From Thelonectria olida (taxonomy: Eukaryota > Ascomycota > Sordariomycetes > Hypocreales > Nectriaceae), in NCBI GenBank assembly GCA_020736575.1, contig JAGPYM010000008.1:1658001-1722000 (forward strand): a stretch of DNA of 64,000 bases, written 5' to 3'. This document shows positions 31,478-42,414 of this stretch, piece after piece. Under the pieces are notes generated by a model. That model did not search any database, was not told where the DNA came from, and saw only the letters and a list, made by a program, of their open reading frames with translations. The position numbers and the translations under genes were made by a program. How positions within the stretch are numbered: the stretch's first letter is position 1; each line of letters starts with the position of its first letter.

Positions 31478-33262
31478 ATGAAGCTCTCCGCACTCATCAG
31501 CACGTTCCTCGCATTACGAGCCTGTGCTCAGCTCACAGGTCCTGTTGGGCCTACAACCAGTCTCAGCAAGAAGACCCACGAGTGCAACGTGCTAGACTAC
31601 GGAGCTGTCAACGACAACTCTACAGATACAGCCGACGCTATTGAGAAGGCCTTCCAGAACTGTATCCTTCATCAGCCGGGCAGTCGACTTGTTGTCCCTG
31701 AAGGGCAGTATCTCGTCAATCGCTCTGTCATTCTCTCCAATGGGACAAATTGGGCTTTTCAGCTCGACGGCCTCATCACGCTTGCGTATGGCGGAAATTG
31801 GACCGTGGATCGTAAGTTGATCCTGCAAGGTTACGCGGGAGCTGGGCCGCTGAACGCAACAATCAACGGCGAAGGAGATGGTCTTTTCCTTCAAAATGGA
31901 ATCACCATTATCAACGGTTAGTCATGTCTACCTCATGCAGATAACTATGACGACCTTGCTAACAGACAAAGCTGTCGATTTCGAGTTTTACTCGCAAAAC
32001 GGGAAGGGAGCCATCCAGGGCCAAGGCTACATCTATCGAAACTTGGCCAAGTATGTATTCAACATGAAGCAAGATGAAGGCTCACATATCTTAGCACGTT
32101 TCGTCCTCGGCTTGTGCGCCTGATCTCACCCATCAACACAACAGTCCATGACCTCATCCTCGTGGATAGCCCCAAGTTCCACATTGTATTTGACTTTGCT
32201 GTGAACCTGGAGGTTTATCACCTAACAATTCGCGGCGCAAATCTCGGCTCATATGATGGCGTTGATGTTGTGGGAACCAATTACTGGATCCATGATATTG
32301 AAGTCGGTCTTAGTATCCTACCCAGCTAATAGCGCACCGTTACTAACGGATGCAGGTCACTAACAGAGATGAGTGTGTTTCGATCAAAAGCCCTTCCAGC
32401 CACGCTCTAGTTGAGAACTTGGTATGCAATCAAGCTGGCTCTGGAATTTCCATTGGAAGTCTCAATGTGTCTGCATCGATTGCCAACATCGTAAGCAGAT
32501 CAACTCTGGAACGGTGCTCTAATTCTAACCTCTCCTAGCATGCTCGCAACATCAGCATCATTCAAGGGAACAACATTGCATTCATCAAGACATACCCCGG
32601 AGGTTCTGGATACGTCACGAATGTCACCTTCGAAAACTTCCGGTCGAAAGCATCACTTTATGGATTGGATATCAACCAGTATTGGCAGAACACAAATGGG
32701 CCTGACACGGGGTCCGTTGCTCTGAGCAATTTGATATTCAGGAATTTCTCAGGTAAACCTTTCCAAGCATTCAGTCATTCATTATGCGAATCCGACTTTA
32801 ACCTTTCCGCACAGGCTCTGTCGCTAATGGCGTGCAACGTCCTCCTTTATATCTGATTGGCAACGATCTTACCTACGCCAGGAATGTTACGGTTGAGGGC
32901 TTCAGCATTTGGACCGAGACGAACACTTACGTGGTAAATAAAATCAACAACATATTTGGTACTGGAGATGCTTCTTATGGACCAGCAAACGGCATCAAAA
33001 AACTGGCCCCAGGAGAGTCGCCCAGTCCTTACACGAGCACCTACACTATCACCGCTTCTCCTACGAGCTGGGTCGCGCCAGCTTCACCAACTTGGGCGGT
33101 TGCCAGTACTGGATATGGAAGTATGTTGAACCGGACGATAAGAGACAAGAATATGTGTTTACTAACATGACTATAGCTGATGCTCCAATTCCCGTGTACA
33201 CACCTGCTCCGCTTTGGAAGCCGGAGGGCGATTATGATAAACACTACTGGGGAAGCTTTTAG
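31478..33262 (+). CDS. GH28 rhamnogalacturonan hydrolase-like enzyme
   Basis: Seven exons join to 490 residues; all six introns (44-62 bp) are GT-AG. Residues 1-18 are a signal peptide (MKLSALISTFLALRACAQ). The parallel beta-helix of GH28 is visible: CNVLDYGAVNDNSTDTADAI, LVVPEGQYLV, then the catalytic stretch SYDGVDVVGTNYWIHDIEVT followed by NRDECVSIKSPS and QAGSGISIGSL. The DGVD/DECV pair and the absence of the GHG histidine of polygalacturonases point to the rhamnogalacturonase branch. A Thr/Ser/Pro-rich C-terminal tail (about 440-480) with WVAP repeats follows. Substrate would be rhamnose-galacturonate backbones of pectin, outside the cell. It is divergent from the sulfatase gene, so co-regulation is possible. 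The intron donor at 32303 reads GTCGGT, a weak but usable site. Confidence 0.86.
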
Positions 33263-33603
33263 ATTGGACCGTGAGCCTTTCCAGGAGAGCTGTCTGCATA
33301 GCTGAATCTAATAGTTCGTTTAATAAATGAAGGATTAGTGGCAACGCAACTCATGTAAGCCTTGATTCGAGTCTAAGGAGAGAAGATGTGACTTCAACGT
33401 GGATGGCTATGTTCGGACCAGATTGAACGTTAGGTATGAACACAGGCTGCCTGCCTCGGAATTTTCTGCATCCTCAATACATACTTTTAGAAGCCTCGTA
33501 CACGAACAATAGCACCTAAATAATGACAACGTAGTCTGAGGCATGAAACGGTGGATTCGTTTGCGCCATGGCAGACTCATCGCACTCTGAACTCTCAAGC
33601 AAT
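33263..33603. other. Intergenic between convergent genes, nothing seen
   Basis: A 341 bp stretch between the GH28 and SRPBCC gene ends. No feature is recognised. Confidence 0.4.
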
Positions 33604-34209
33604 TTACTTCTTTGTTGACACACGAGCCAGATCACCAAGAGCATCGATGCGCTTGAACTTTGCATCTTCAATGACGTCTGCAGATAGAGGAGTAAGCGAC
33701 CCTTGTCAGTATTGCTGTTAATTAACAGTTCGGGTGATAACGTACTCGCATCAGCGTCACTGGAAAAGTGGCCGGTCCACTCCACAAAGGTGCTCCCTTC
33801 CAACTCTCCCGAAGTCACGGCATGGCAGCGAATGGTGCTCATGACGCTGGTGTAAGTGAGCTCGGGCTGCGCGGTGATGACACTGTAGGTGATGTAGTGA
33901 TTGATAGACTGGATACGTCTTACGGTCAGCACTGCAACCCGTCGATGCGCCTTCTGCAAGAATGGCCGACGGAATCCTTACGCTATGCTCCTCCTGCTTC
34001 ACTTCCACCACGGTTCCGTCCTTGAACGTCCACTTGACAATATCGGTGTCAGGGCTGGTGCCCTTGACCCATTCTGACTTGCTCAGGGCGGACCAGAAGT
34101 TGGCAAAGTCCTGCAGCTTGATATGGTGCCAGACATGGGAGAGGGGGGCCCGAATGACGGCGGTCTCGGACACCGAGGTAGATGTGGGAATGGCAGCTGG
34201 CGTAGTCAT
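33604..34209 (-). CDS. SRPBCC/START-like (polyketide cyclase family 2) small protein
   Basis: Three exons (34209-33982, 33908-33746, 33677-33604) give 154 residues. The first helix-strand unit ETAVIRAPLSHVWHHIKLQD and the strands IVKWTFKDGTVVEVKQEEHS, INHYITYSVITAQPELTYTS and TFVEWTGHFSSDAD fit the Bet v1-like SRPBCC fold, ending in the long C-terminal helix (VIEDAKFKRIDALGDLA). These proteins bind small hydrophobic molecules in a deep cavity, and some act as cyclases or dehydratases. There is no signal peptide. Function here is unknown; it may be a metabolite-binding helper for the surrounding catabolic genes or unrelated to them. Confidence 0.78.
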
Positions 34210-34585
34210 TGTATCTGCTGACGATGGTGCTGCAGGAATCGCGTGTTGATAGTAAGTCGAGCTTGGGATGAGATTGACCTTGTGTGTCGAAGGGTTGGTA
34301 GAAGTTCAAACGCGAAGGAGAAGGACTGTTGGCGGGGAAGTCGAGGGTGGTTGACGTCATGGAGAGGTCATGAGTTAGGTGGTTGGAATGGGAAGGAATT
34401 GGCTTTCTGGTCCATGCCTCACAACTTCAGGTCGGCGCGGGGTTGGTACCTATTGATCGGCAGACTCGTTCCTTATTGAACGTAGCTTGATCAGAGATCG
34501 CTAGATTGGATCGGACATGTTTCGTCGAGCACTTCACCGACACGGAGCCTCTGTATGAATTGTCTCAATCTTCTTGACGCTGGCG
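34210..34585. other. Intergenic, SRPBCC promoter side
   Basis: A 376 bp stretch with no recognisable coding sequence or element. Confidence 0.4.
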
Positions 34586-36373
34586 TTAGCTCATGTAATC
34601 AGAGTGCAAATCCCCCATGAGCATCCCTCCAGATCCCGTAAGAGGCTGGCGTTTCCAATCAATGTCTTCCGACTTCCCGGGGACCTTGGCAGTCTCCTCC
34701 ACCAGCTCCCATTTCCCCGTCGCCTCGTCTTTTTCAAGGTAACGAAATAAGATGCAATCACCACCCTCTTCAAAGACAAAATCCCGTCGCCATAGTCGCT
34801 GCCACTGCTCCATTGGTGTGCCCTCGGCTGCATTCATCCGCTCTACGGCACGGTTCCTCAAGGCCAGGTAGTAGAGAGAGCGAGAGCTCCACAATCCATC
34901 TTGCCCTGGGTAGTCCTTCAACATTGATACGGCTTCGTCACGTACTAGAGGGTCGCGGCAGAAGAGCGCCGTGGTCAGCAGGTACCATGACAATCCGCAC
35001 TGCAAGGAGAGTTGGTGAGCTGGGTTCTTGATTTCTCGCCTGGCTGTGCGCAAAGCAGTTTGGGCTAGAGCCAAGTATTCGCGGTATAAATGGGTTCGCG
35101 AGTGCAATACTTCAACGTCGAAAAATTGCCCAGGGTCTTGGAAAACAATAGTAATCAGATACTGGAGACGGAGATGAATCGCTTTTAGATATTCCGGCGA
35201 TTCCGTCTCGGACATGGTGAGTCTGTTGAAAAGGGGGGAAAAGGCCGCATCCAAAGCCTCCATCTTCCTTCTATTGTCGTCGCAGAATTCTTTGATCTGA
35301 CCGTTCTCGACGAGGAGGCCGTAAAATTTACTGATGGCACCTTCGTCATTCGATTTTGACGCATTTGAGGCGCGCAAAATTTCCATCATGATGGGGCCCA
35401 TTCCGATCTGTTGACGCACAATGGTGGTCCAATACTCCTCGAATTCGTCAAGGCGACTGAAAACGGCCGGGATGCGGTCGACAGTTGCAGAAGACTGTGG
35501 GAGTTGGCTCACAATGACCATGAAAGACTCTATTGTCTGCTTCTTATTCTGCAGCCCCTTGAAGAAGTTTGGGAGGGACGGTCCGTCGCCAACTCTGCCT
35601 CGAAGAACGGTGCGGATCTGCGTTGTCAAGTAGATGAATGTGTCTGCCAATGCTCCAAGGACGGGCTTCGGGTTGGGCCCAAATTTGGACACATGGCCAC
35701 GCGGATCCCCTTCTGCCAAGATGGCGAAGAGCAGAGCCAGCCCGTGATTAACATGATCAAGTGCGGCTTTCTTGTTACCCCGTAGCCTTTCAAAAAATAA
35801 GAGCAACACTGATAGGAAAACCGCTTCATGCGCGGAAGAAGACTGGCTCTGCAGCTTTAGGGAACGGCAGTAGTAATGGACGGCGCGGAAGTAATGCGTG
35901 TCTTCTTCGCTTGTTGGTTGAGCCGGTATCGACACTAAGCTCAGTGAATCGCAGTTGGACTGACGATGCCATATGCTTAGGGCGCCGATAGCCATGGCGG
36001 CATTGCGAAGCGGCACAGCATTGCGAGTGAGTTGAGGCAGGATTACTCCCCACAAGTTGCCGCTAGATACCGCCGTGATCCAGGGTCCTTGGACGAGACT
36101 TACAAACTCTTCAAAGTAAAGGGCACTGGCCGCGTCTGGAAAATCCATAGAAACTGTGTCTACCTGCGGCTGGATCCTTGGGGGTGAGCGGCGAGCAATT
36201 TGTCTGGAATGTCCGTGGAGTTGAACTGAGCGAGCGCGACTCTTGGCCCGGCCGTGAAGACAGTTCTTGCAATGTGGCTTGGTGCGGTCAGACTTGACAT
36301 ATCGCTCTTTACAAGCGACGCAAGCTCGCTTTCCCTGGAGGTTGCTGAATTGTCGTGGCTCCGTTGCCGGCAC
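34586..36373 (-). CDS. Zn2Cys6-type transcription factor with defective zinc cluster and no clear start
   Basis: The frame reads RACVACKERYVKSDRTKPHC then KNCLHGRAKS, an exact Zn2Cys6 spacing (CxxC-x6-[C]-x6-CxxC-x6-[C]) in which the third and sixth cysteines are both serine: TCT at 36292-36290 and AGT at 36241-36239. Each zinc ion would therefore lose one ligand. The frame opens at a GTG (36373) after an in-frame TAA, with no ATG before the cluster and no intron that would supply one in frame; the first ATG (about residue 76) would leave the DNA-binding part out. The remaining 520 residues form an intact fungal_trans-type regulatory region (YFRAVHYYCRSLKLQ, HEAVFLSVLLLFFERLRGN). Either the gene is decaying from its 5' end or it makes a regulator without DNA binding. 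It lies inside the glycan-catabolism region. Confidence 0.72.
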   Translation of the reverse strand: MPATEPRQFSNLQGKRACVACKERYVKSDRTKPHCKNCLHGRAKSRARSVQLHGHSRQIARRSPPRIQPQVDTVSMDFPDAASALYFEEFVSLVQGPWITAVSSGNLWGVILPQLTRNAVPLRNAAMAIGALSIWHRQSNCDSLSLVSIPAQPTSEEDTHYFRAVHYYCRSLKLQSQSSSAHEAVFLSVLLLFFERLRGNKKAALDHVNHGLALLFAILAEGDPRGHVSKFGPNPKPVLGALADTFIYLTTQIRTVLRGRVGDGPSLPNFFKGLQNKKQTIESFMVIVSQLPQSSATVDRIPAVFSRLDEFEEYWTTIVRQQIGMGPIMMEILRASNASKSNDEGAISKFYGLLVENGQIKEFCDDNRRKMEALDAAFSPLFNRLTMSETESPEYLKAIHLRLQYLITIVFQDPGQFFDVEVLHSRTHLYREYLALAQTALRTARREIKNPAHQLSLQCGLSWYLLTTALFCRDPLVRDEAVSMLKDYPGQDGLWSSRSLYYLALRNRAVERMNAAEGTPMEQWQRLWRRDFVFEEGGDCILFRYLEKDEATGKWELVEETAKVPGKSEDIDWKRQPLTGSGGMLMGDLHSDYMS

Positions 36374-37776
36374 AATCTCAGCCTCACCGTGGGCATCAGA
36401 TCTTGCCCGTTAGGCATCAGCGCTAGTTCTCCCATATTCGCAAGGAGTTTCTCTCGCAGACTCACTGAAGACGTTTACTGAGCAGTGGGATGATGAAAGC
36501 CGCCATTGTAGGCCGCCTGCTTTCTCGTGTTTATCTAGGTACGCTGAGGAAGCAATTGAAAGATGACTCTGATGAGGCTTTGTAGAGAGCAATGGATGTC
36601 AAGATGAAGATTGATTACGTGAAGCTGGCGAGTTTTCTCCACCACTTTCACCGGCGAGGTCACGTGTACCTTAGGGAATGGTCCCGGGTAACCAGGAATT
36701 CAGTCTCTTTACATCGATCATCACAATTCGATGGTAAGCATTCGAAGTGCAAACGAGACCAGTAAGCCTACATTTCTCAATAATCCTGCCTGATTTATGA
36801 ATTTATGGCACAGCGCACGTAGAGGGTGCCCATGATTCGGATGAAGCCAGAATCTTGGGCATGTTCCAGAACGGGATAGATAAATCATTGATCAACATCC
36901 GCTAGCACGGGCTTCACCGGAGTCCGCCACTTTGACATCTGATGGCGAATTTATTTCCCGACTCGGCTTTAGAAGGGTAATATAGTTGAGGAATCTGGGC
37001 TGATGGCTCGATGAGACACAGATGAGGCGTTCTTCAGCCTCCGAAAGCAGCAACTAGCTGAAGTCACTCCTTTCGCGACGGGCGCTCCCCTGGCTACAAG
37101 CAGCCTAGCATCAACTAGCTTGCATCAGATCCTCCATCTCGGGGGTTCATCCGGGGGCTCATCCGGAGATGTCTTTTTCAACCCCACGCATCACGCCACA
37201 TCTCATGATTGACACCATCGCTGCAACATGCATGAATTCAACGTCTTCCATGTGCCAAAGAGTCGCATGAGATTGACTTAAAATAGACGTCCTGAATAGC
37301 AACGCCGGGACGCATTTATATCAAACTCTCCAGAATGACTCTCATTGTTGATTTTCTCATCATCCCCACGACCTCTCCTCCGGTCAAAGTCTAACAGCCA
37401 CAAAGTGGGAAACGCCCGCTCTCAACAACGCCAATGTCACTCGCCGCCGGATTGGTACTTTTTTCTTTTGCTTTCTTTTTGTTGAGTCGAGCGCGCTGAT
37501 AAGGAAGCTGCGTGCCCGCCCCTGCCTTTCTTTTATGATGCTTCGGAAATCCTGCCACTGATACAACCTCTCTTAAGAGATCCAATCTTGCGCTAATGGC
37601 CTCTCCTTTATGATAAGTCAGTCCCGCGGCCGCTCGGAAAGATAACGGAGCACCTCGGGTGAGGTTTGTTTGCAGTTACTCCGCGCCCCTTATATGTTGC
37701 GATTCTTTCCTCAATTGCTCCATGCATGTCAGTCCGATTCAGAAGCCCGCCATGATAGACGCTGCCCCTTAACATC
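36374..37776. other. Intergenic, GPCR promoter region
   Basis: About 1.4 kb with no supported gene. It contains the short direct repeat at 37141-37165. Open frames on the minus strand (37384-37585, 37608-37994) have no recognisable domain. Confidence 0.4.
37141..37165. repeat. Two-copy direct repeat (GGGGGTTCATCC / GGGGGCTCATCC)
   Basis: Two near-identical 12-mers separated by one base, about 610 bp upstream of the GPCR start. It might be a regulator site; only the repetition itself is seen. Confidence 0.5.
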
Positions 37777-39286
37777 ATGAAAATGAGGTTGCAACTCAAC
37801 ATCTCCCCTCGAGGGGCACTGGCAGCACCCACCGACGAGACAGAGATACACTTGCAAAGCGCAATCGTCATGACTGCGTCCATCTGCTCACTGCTCGGTG
37901 CCGGGTGGATTATCCTCAGCTTTGTTGTAAGCCACCCATAAGAAGCGCGCTTGTCGGTTGGATTTTCACATGCTAACTCCTCGTAGTGCTTCAAAACTCT
38001 GAGATCGTTTCGTCACCAACTCATTCTGTGAGTTACCTGCACACCATGTCACCAACTTCACATCTTTTGAATTTGTCTAAGAATGAATAGTGGGTTGGCA
38101 ATCAGCGACTTTCTGATGGCAGTGAACTTTCTTTCATCAACAGCCATGAACGTCAGCGGAAGGTACATCGGAGCCCCCGAGCAACAAGCATTTTGCACCT
38201 TCAACGGATTCGTCACCCAACTCTTTGTTATCCAGACAGACTATTGGGTATTAATTATAGCTGCGTGTACGTATTTCATCCTGGCAGGTCATTCGCGGCT
38301 TTCCTCCTGGGCTGAAGTCCACCCTAGAGCCCTATTCTGCCTGCCATGGGCGCTCACTCTTCTTTGGGCGGGAATTGGTCTCAAGGTGGCGGGATATGGT
38401 GATATCGGGGCTTGTAAGTTATTGACTAATAACTGATACTTCTTCTCTCGCTCACTATTAGAATAGGGTGTTGGTTTACCTCGGATAGAGTCCGTTTATT
38501 TGTAAACTTCGTTCCACGGTGGATTATCATTCTTGCAATTCTCGCCATGTACCTACGGCTTTGCTTCATCCTACACCTTGCACACAAGAGCCTCATGTCT
38601 TTTGGGCATTCGTCATCCAACCCGCCTGGAACGCGCGATGTTCATGGCACCGAGCACTCGGATCATCAGTTGAGGGATTTGAGCTACGCCGGCGAGTATA
38701 ACGCTGGTCCAGGCCGCCATCCTCCGGAGATTAATGGCAAAAGGCTGAAAAAGGTATATCACCCATCTCAGTAATGTGTCCCTTTAGGAGGCACTAACAT
38801 TTCCCTCTTAGATTGCTCAGCTGATGCTGATGTATCCCCTGGCTTACATGCTTATTTGGACCCTGCCTACCACTGTCCGAATCTACCAGACGACAAAAGG
38901 TGTCCGAGCCCCGTTCGCATTGCAAACAATAGACAAGGTTGGTGACAAGTCACATGCAGTAATGCCATCTATGATCTAACAACTTGCAGTGCTGCATCGT
39001 CCTCCAGGGCACGATTGATGCAATCATCTATGGCATGAACGAAGCATGTCTGAGCAGATGGCGCGAACTCTTCTCATCTGGTTCTTCGTCCTTCACCACC
39101 GGGGTCAGTGTGGTCCAACCAGGCGACACACATCATAGAAACCGCCACAGTACTCGATCATCCCACCTACAGAACACAGTTGCCGTAAACCCAACCTCGA
39201 GTCTCGAAAGTATTCTTCCCGCAGCAAGGAGTATAACAAGAAGTACAGGGAACTCCGTTGAGGTGGAGACTATAGCTTTGAAATGA
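37777..39286 (+). CDS. Seven-transmembrane G-protein-coupled receptor (Git3/cAMP-receptor-like)
   Basis: Six exons (introns 44-63 bp) join to 407 residues. Seven hydrophobic helices are visible: SAIVMTASICSLLGAGWIIL, LAISDFLMAVNFLSS, VIQTDYWVLIIAACTYFILA, ALFCLPWALTLLWAGIGL, WIIILAILAMYLRLCFIL, LMLMYPLAYMLIWTLPTTV and VLQGTIDAIIYGMNEACLS. A long third cytoplasmic loop (SSNPPGTRDVHGTEHSDH region) and a Ser/Thr-rich tail follow. Conserved cysteines lie at the start of helix 3 and in the helix 4-5 loop. The pattern fits the fungal carbon-sensor or cAMP-receptor-like GPCR classes, which signal through a G-alpha to adenylate cyclase. It sits between two regulators and the GH154/GH88 pair, so it could sense the substrate or its breakdown product; that is inference. 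Confidence 0.84.
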
Positions 39287-39628
39287 TTAAGTCGCCAGTA
39301 GGCGATTGAGACACGACTCGGGTTTATAGAGAATTGGATAGATGTTGACGCGTATTAGGCAGTGCGTATATACCTTAGATCAAGGACATAATATCTATGC
39401 AATTGAATCATGCATCATTTTCGCTAGATTGTTCGTTTCGTTGATGTGTTTAACACCCTCACTGAAATGGCAGTGGAGGTGCTCGGTGCTTGTTGAGCTT
39501 TCATGTTGGTTCCTAACGATTTAGAACTCCTCATGTGTGGGAACTTGAAGTTCGATTTACTGTTATGCGCAAGTGGGGGACCTATCACGGTCTGGACAAT
39601 GCCTCTTAGTATACGGTAGAATAGAGAA
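39287..39628. other. Intergenic between convergent genes, nothing seen
   Basis: A 342 bp stretch between the GPCR and GH154 stop codons. No feature is recognised. Confidence 0.4.
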
Positions 39629-41915
39629 CTATAGAGATAGGATAATGCAATCTTCTTCCTGGACAGGAGATCCAGGGACTGAAGTAAACAGCCGGGGTTT
39701 ATCAGCCCATCTATCCGCTAAAGATCTACCTGATGGCTTGCTACCATGTGTTGCCTCTGCCGCAATGGCAAAGACGCTTGTAGCGCAGATAATCTCTTGA
39801 CCAGCTTCAAGGCCTCCTATCGTATTGCGGTCGAGGACTGGAATCACAGACCTCGGGTAGGCCAAACTCGTGTTGGTATCTGGCTGCAAAGCCTTTGAAC
39901 TTGTCGAGCTCCACGACGATTTCGCATTGAATGATGTGGCCGAAACTCCAGTGCACCCGGCAGATGAAAGAATCAAGACAGAATCCTGATCGTGTATGAT
40001 GCCCTCGGTGCTCCCAACCGTGGCGTCAACATCGAACGTGTCCAAGACTGGAATTTTCCTGCCGTCTTTTGCTCTGCACAACGGAGACGCAAACCCTCCC
40101 TCGACCGTATGTAAAGTCTGCAACGGGTTGTGCGTGCGGATTCGATGTACGCGGACATGCCAGTCTGGCCATCTGTCCGTCGGCGGAATGAGCATCGTTT
40201 CAACCTCGACTTCTCGATCACTCCAAGGATACCAGCGCACCGCTGTGGCTGTGATCGGAAGTGTGCCTTCGGTCGTTTTCAGCTCGAGTTGAGGGAACGT
40301 TGCCTCGGAGCACTTCCACTTCAGGGCCCAAGTCTCTGCACCATCGCGGCTCAGAGCCAAAGTACAGTCAGGGGCCAATTGCTGGATTAGAGGGCCCGTA
40401 GGGACGGAAAATGGAAAGGTTGACGAGTACTCAAACTTGCAATACTTGGCTTGCGTTGCCTTCATCGGCCAGGCCACGAACTGGGCTGGTGAGAGCATGA
40501 AGTGGTGGTTTCCTTGGGGGTGGTTGCTGATGATTTGTTTGGGAGCAGGTACAAGTGTGGGCTGGAAGGGTGACGGATATGGCTGTTCTTCAGCAGCCCA
40601 AAACTCATTTGTTTCCGCAAGCGAGACAGCAATGAGTGTTTTCATACACCAATACGGCGACTGTGGCGAATTGTAGTCCTCACACATGTACATATTGCTG
40701 GGTCTGGTCAGTCCAACCGAGGGAGGTCGTCTTGCGTGCTAGATGAGGGATGAAATGGGTACTCACGGATACAGCCAGCCAATGTTCATAGTGCCATCGG
40801 TGTAGAATATGCTTTTTGAATTATTGGCCCACCAGCGAAGATGGCGAAGCAGGAATCCTTTGACCATTCTGGGTTCCGACAGAGGGAAGGGCATGTCAGG
40901 AACCTCAGCCACCGCCAACGCTGCGAAGAAGCCGCCGCAGGCAAATCGATAAGTCAGAGATCGGCCGAATGGGATAGCAGAACCTGTGAGTTTCATGTCA
41001 GTGCAGTTGCAAAGTTGCCCGGTTTGCAACAAACGTACCAGCCGAGTCAAAGTACCGCCAAAAGGAAGCCCCAAAGTTTCTAGCCTGATGTCGATACTTG
41101 GCAACCCGCTCGGGGTCAATATCCCGAGCAAACTTTGTGTACAGAAGTTGACTGAACTGTATGGCAAAGCTTCCAGAGTAATAGTCAACCTGGCGCCCGG
41201 GTTTGATGCCGTCTCTTCTGCCAGTCCGTTCGTATGCCGTTGCCTGCTGCTCCTCCTGCTCGACTGTCAACCACGGCCCGTCGCCAGACCAGCCATCCTC
41301 AAGGTAGAATGAGTCAAGAATTGAGAAATCAGATTTCATTTCCCTGGCGACATCTTGAACGGGAACACCGCAAACGCGAATCAGGGCGAGGTTTGCAAAA
41401 ACGCGGAACCATCTCCAGTTGGTGTCAGGCATCTCCTTGTTGTTCAAGCCCCGCAGCCAGGACTCGATGTTATGCCTGGTTCTCTCTTCCTGGCCGTGGA
41501 AGAAAATCTCAGGAGCAGATAACAGGGCAAAGGATATGATTTCGGCTTCCACCATGCGTTGGTCCATATGACCTATAGCGCCCCAATATTCCGAATGCTC
41601 TGGATCTGTGCCGTGGCACATGCCAGTAATCCATGGTTCAGCCACCTTTCGGATCTTCTCTGATAGATCCGAGTTAACGCCCGGGGTTGAGCTCAACGAT
41701 GCGAGGAGCGCTCCGACTGCCCAAAGTGGACGTGCGAAACCCTCTAGATCAGCTGCGGCTTCATCGAAATGAGCGCCCGTGGCAACTGGAAGGCGGATCC
41801 GTGCTCGACCGGGAGAAAAGTAGGAGGTCAAGGGCTGCAAGAGGGAAATGGCTGCCAGGGCTAAGTCGTCTTTGCTCTGCAGTGGATTTTGCGAAAACCC
41901 TTCCAAAGGAGGCAT
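39629..41915 (-). CDS. DUF2264 / GH154 family glycoside hydrolase
   Basis: Three exons (41915-41039, 40983-40767, 40697-39629) give 720 residues. The N-terminal half shows the DUF2264 (alpha/alpha)6-barrel wording: [75 protein letters not shown]. After [20 protein letters not shown] and [20 protein letters not shown] comes [14 protein letters not shown] and a C-terminal beta-rich domain. CAZy places DUF2264 proteins in GH154, where beta-glucuronidase activity has been reported (from memory). There is no signal peptide from the ATG at 41915, so an intracellular role on imported oligosaccharides fits. The gene is divergently paired with the GH88 gene across 499 bp. Confidence 0.84.
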
Positions 41916-42414
41916 AATTGAGATGGTGGATAGGCTTGATGGGAGTGATGCTCGGCAGCTTAGCGGCCTTCGCAAAGCGATGATAGTTACGGAAATGATG
42001 CCTTGGACCTACACTTCTCTCACTTTAAGAAATGATTTCGTCTGGGTCGGTCCACTCTGAACCGAAGGCCGCAGGGAATGCAGACAGCTCCGCACCGATA
42101 GAGGGTTGGAGACGCATCGGACGTCCATCAAGCGTCCACCAACGAAGGTGGTGTGGACTTCTGGGCGTCGGGGGAGTTGTCGGCTCGTCAAACCCGGCGC
42201 CACAGCTGTATTCAGCCAAAATAGGAAACCCGGGACGGCGAGCGGATCGGCCGGATATTTGCGTTGCACGAGACTTTGTTCAACGAGTTGTAAGCATGCA
42301 GAGCCGGAAGGGACATCGTAGCAGATTCAGCCAAAGTTATTTATTGTCTCTTTGTCGCTTTAACATCTCCTGCGATGCAGTAGAGCACGTCGATTACCAA
42401 GTGCAATATTCATC
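41916..42414. promoter_or_regulatory. Divergent promoter, GH154 / GH88
   Basis: A 499 bp shared upstream region between two uronide-acting enzymes. It contains CGGCGAGCGGATCGGCCGG at about 42236-42254, with several CGG/CCG triplets of the kind bound by Zn2Cys6 regulators. Binding itself is inference. Confidence 0.45.
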
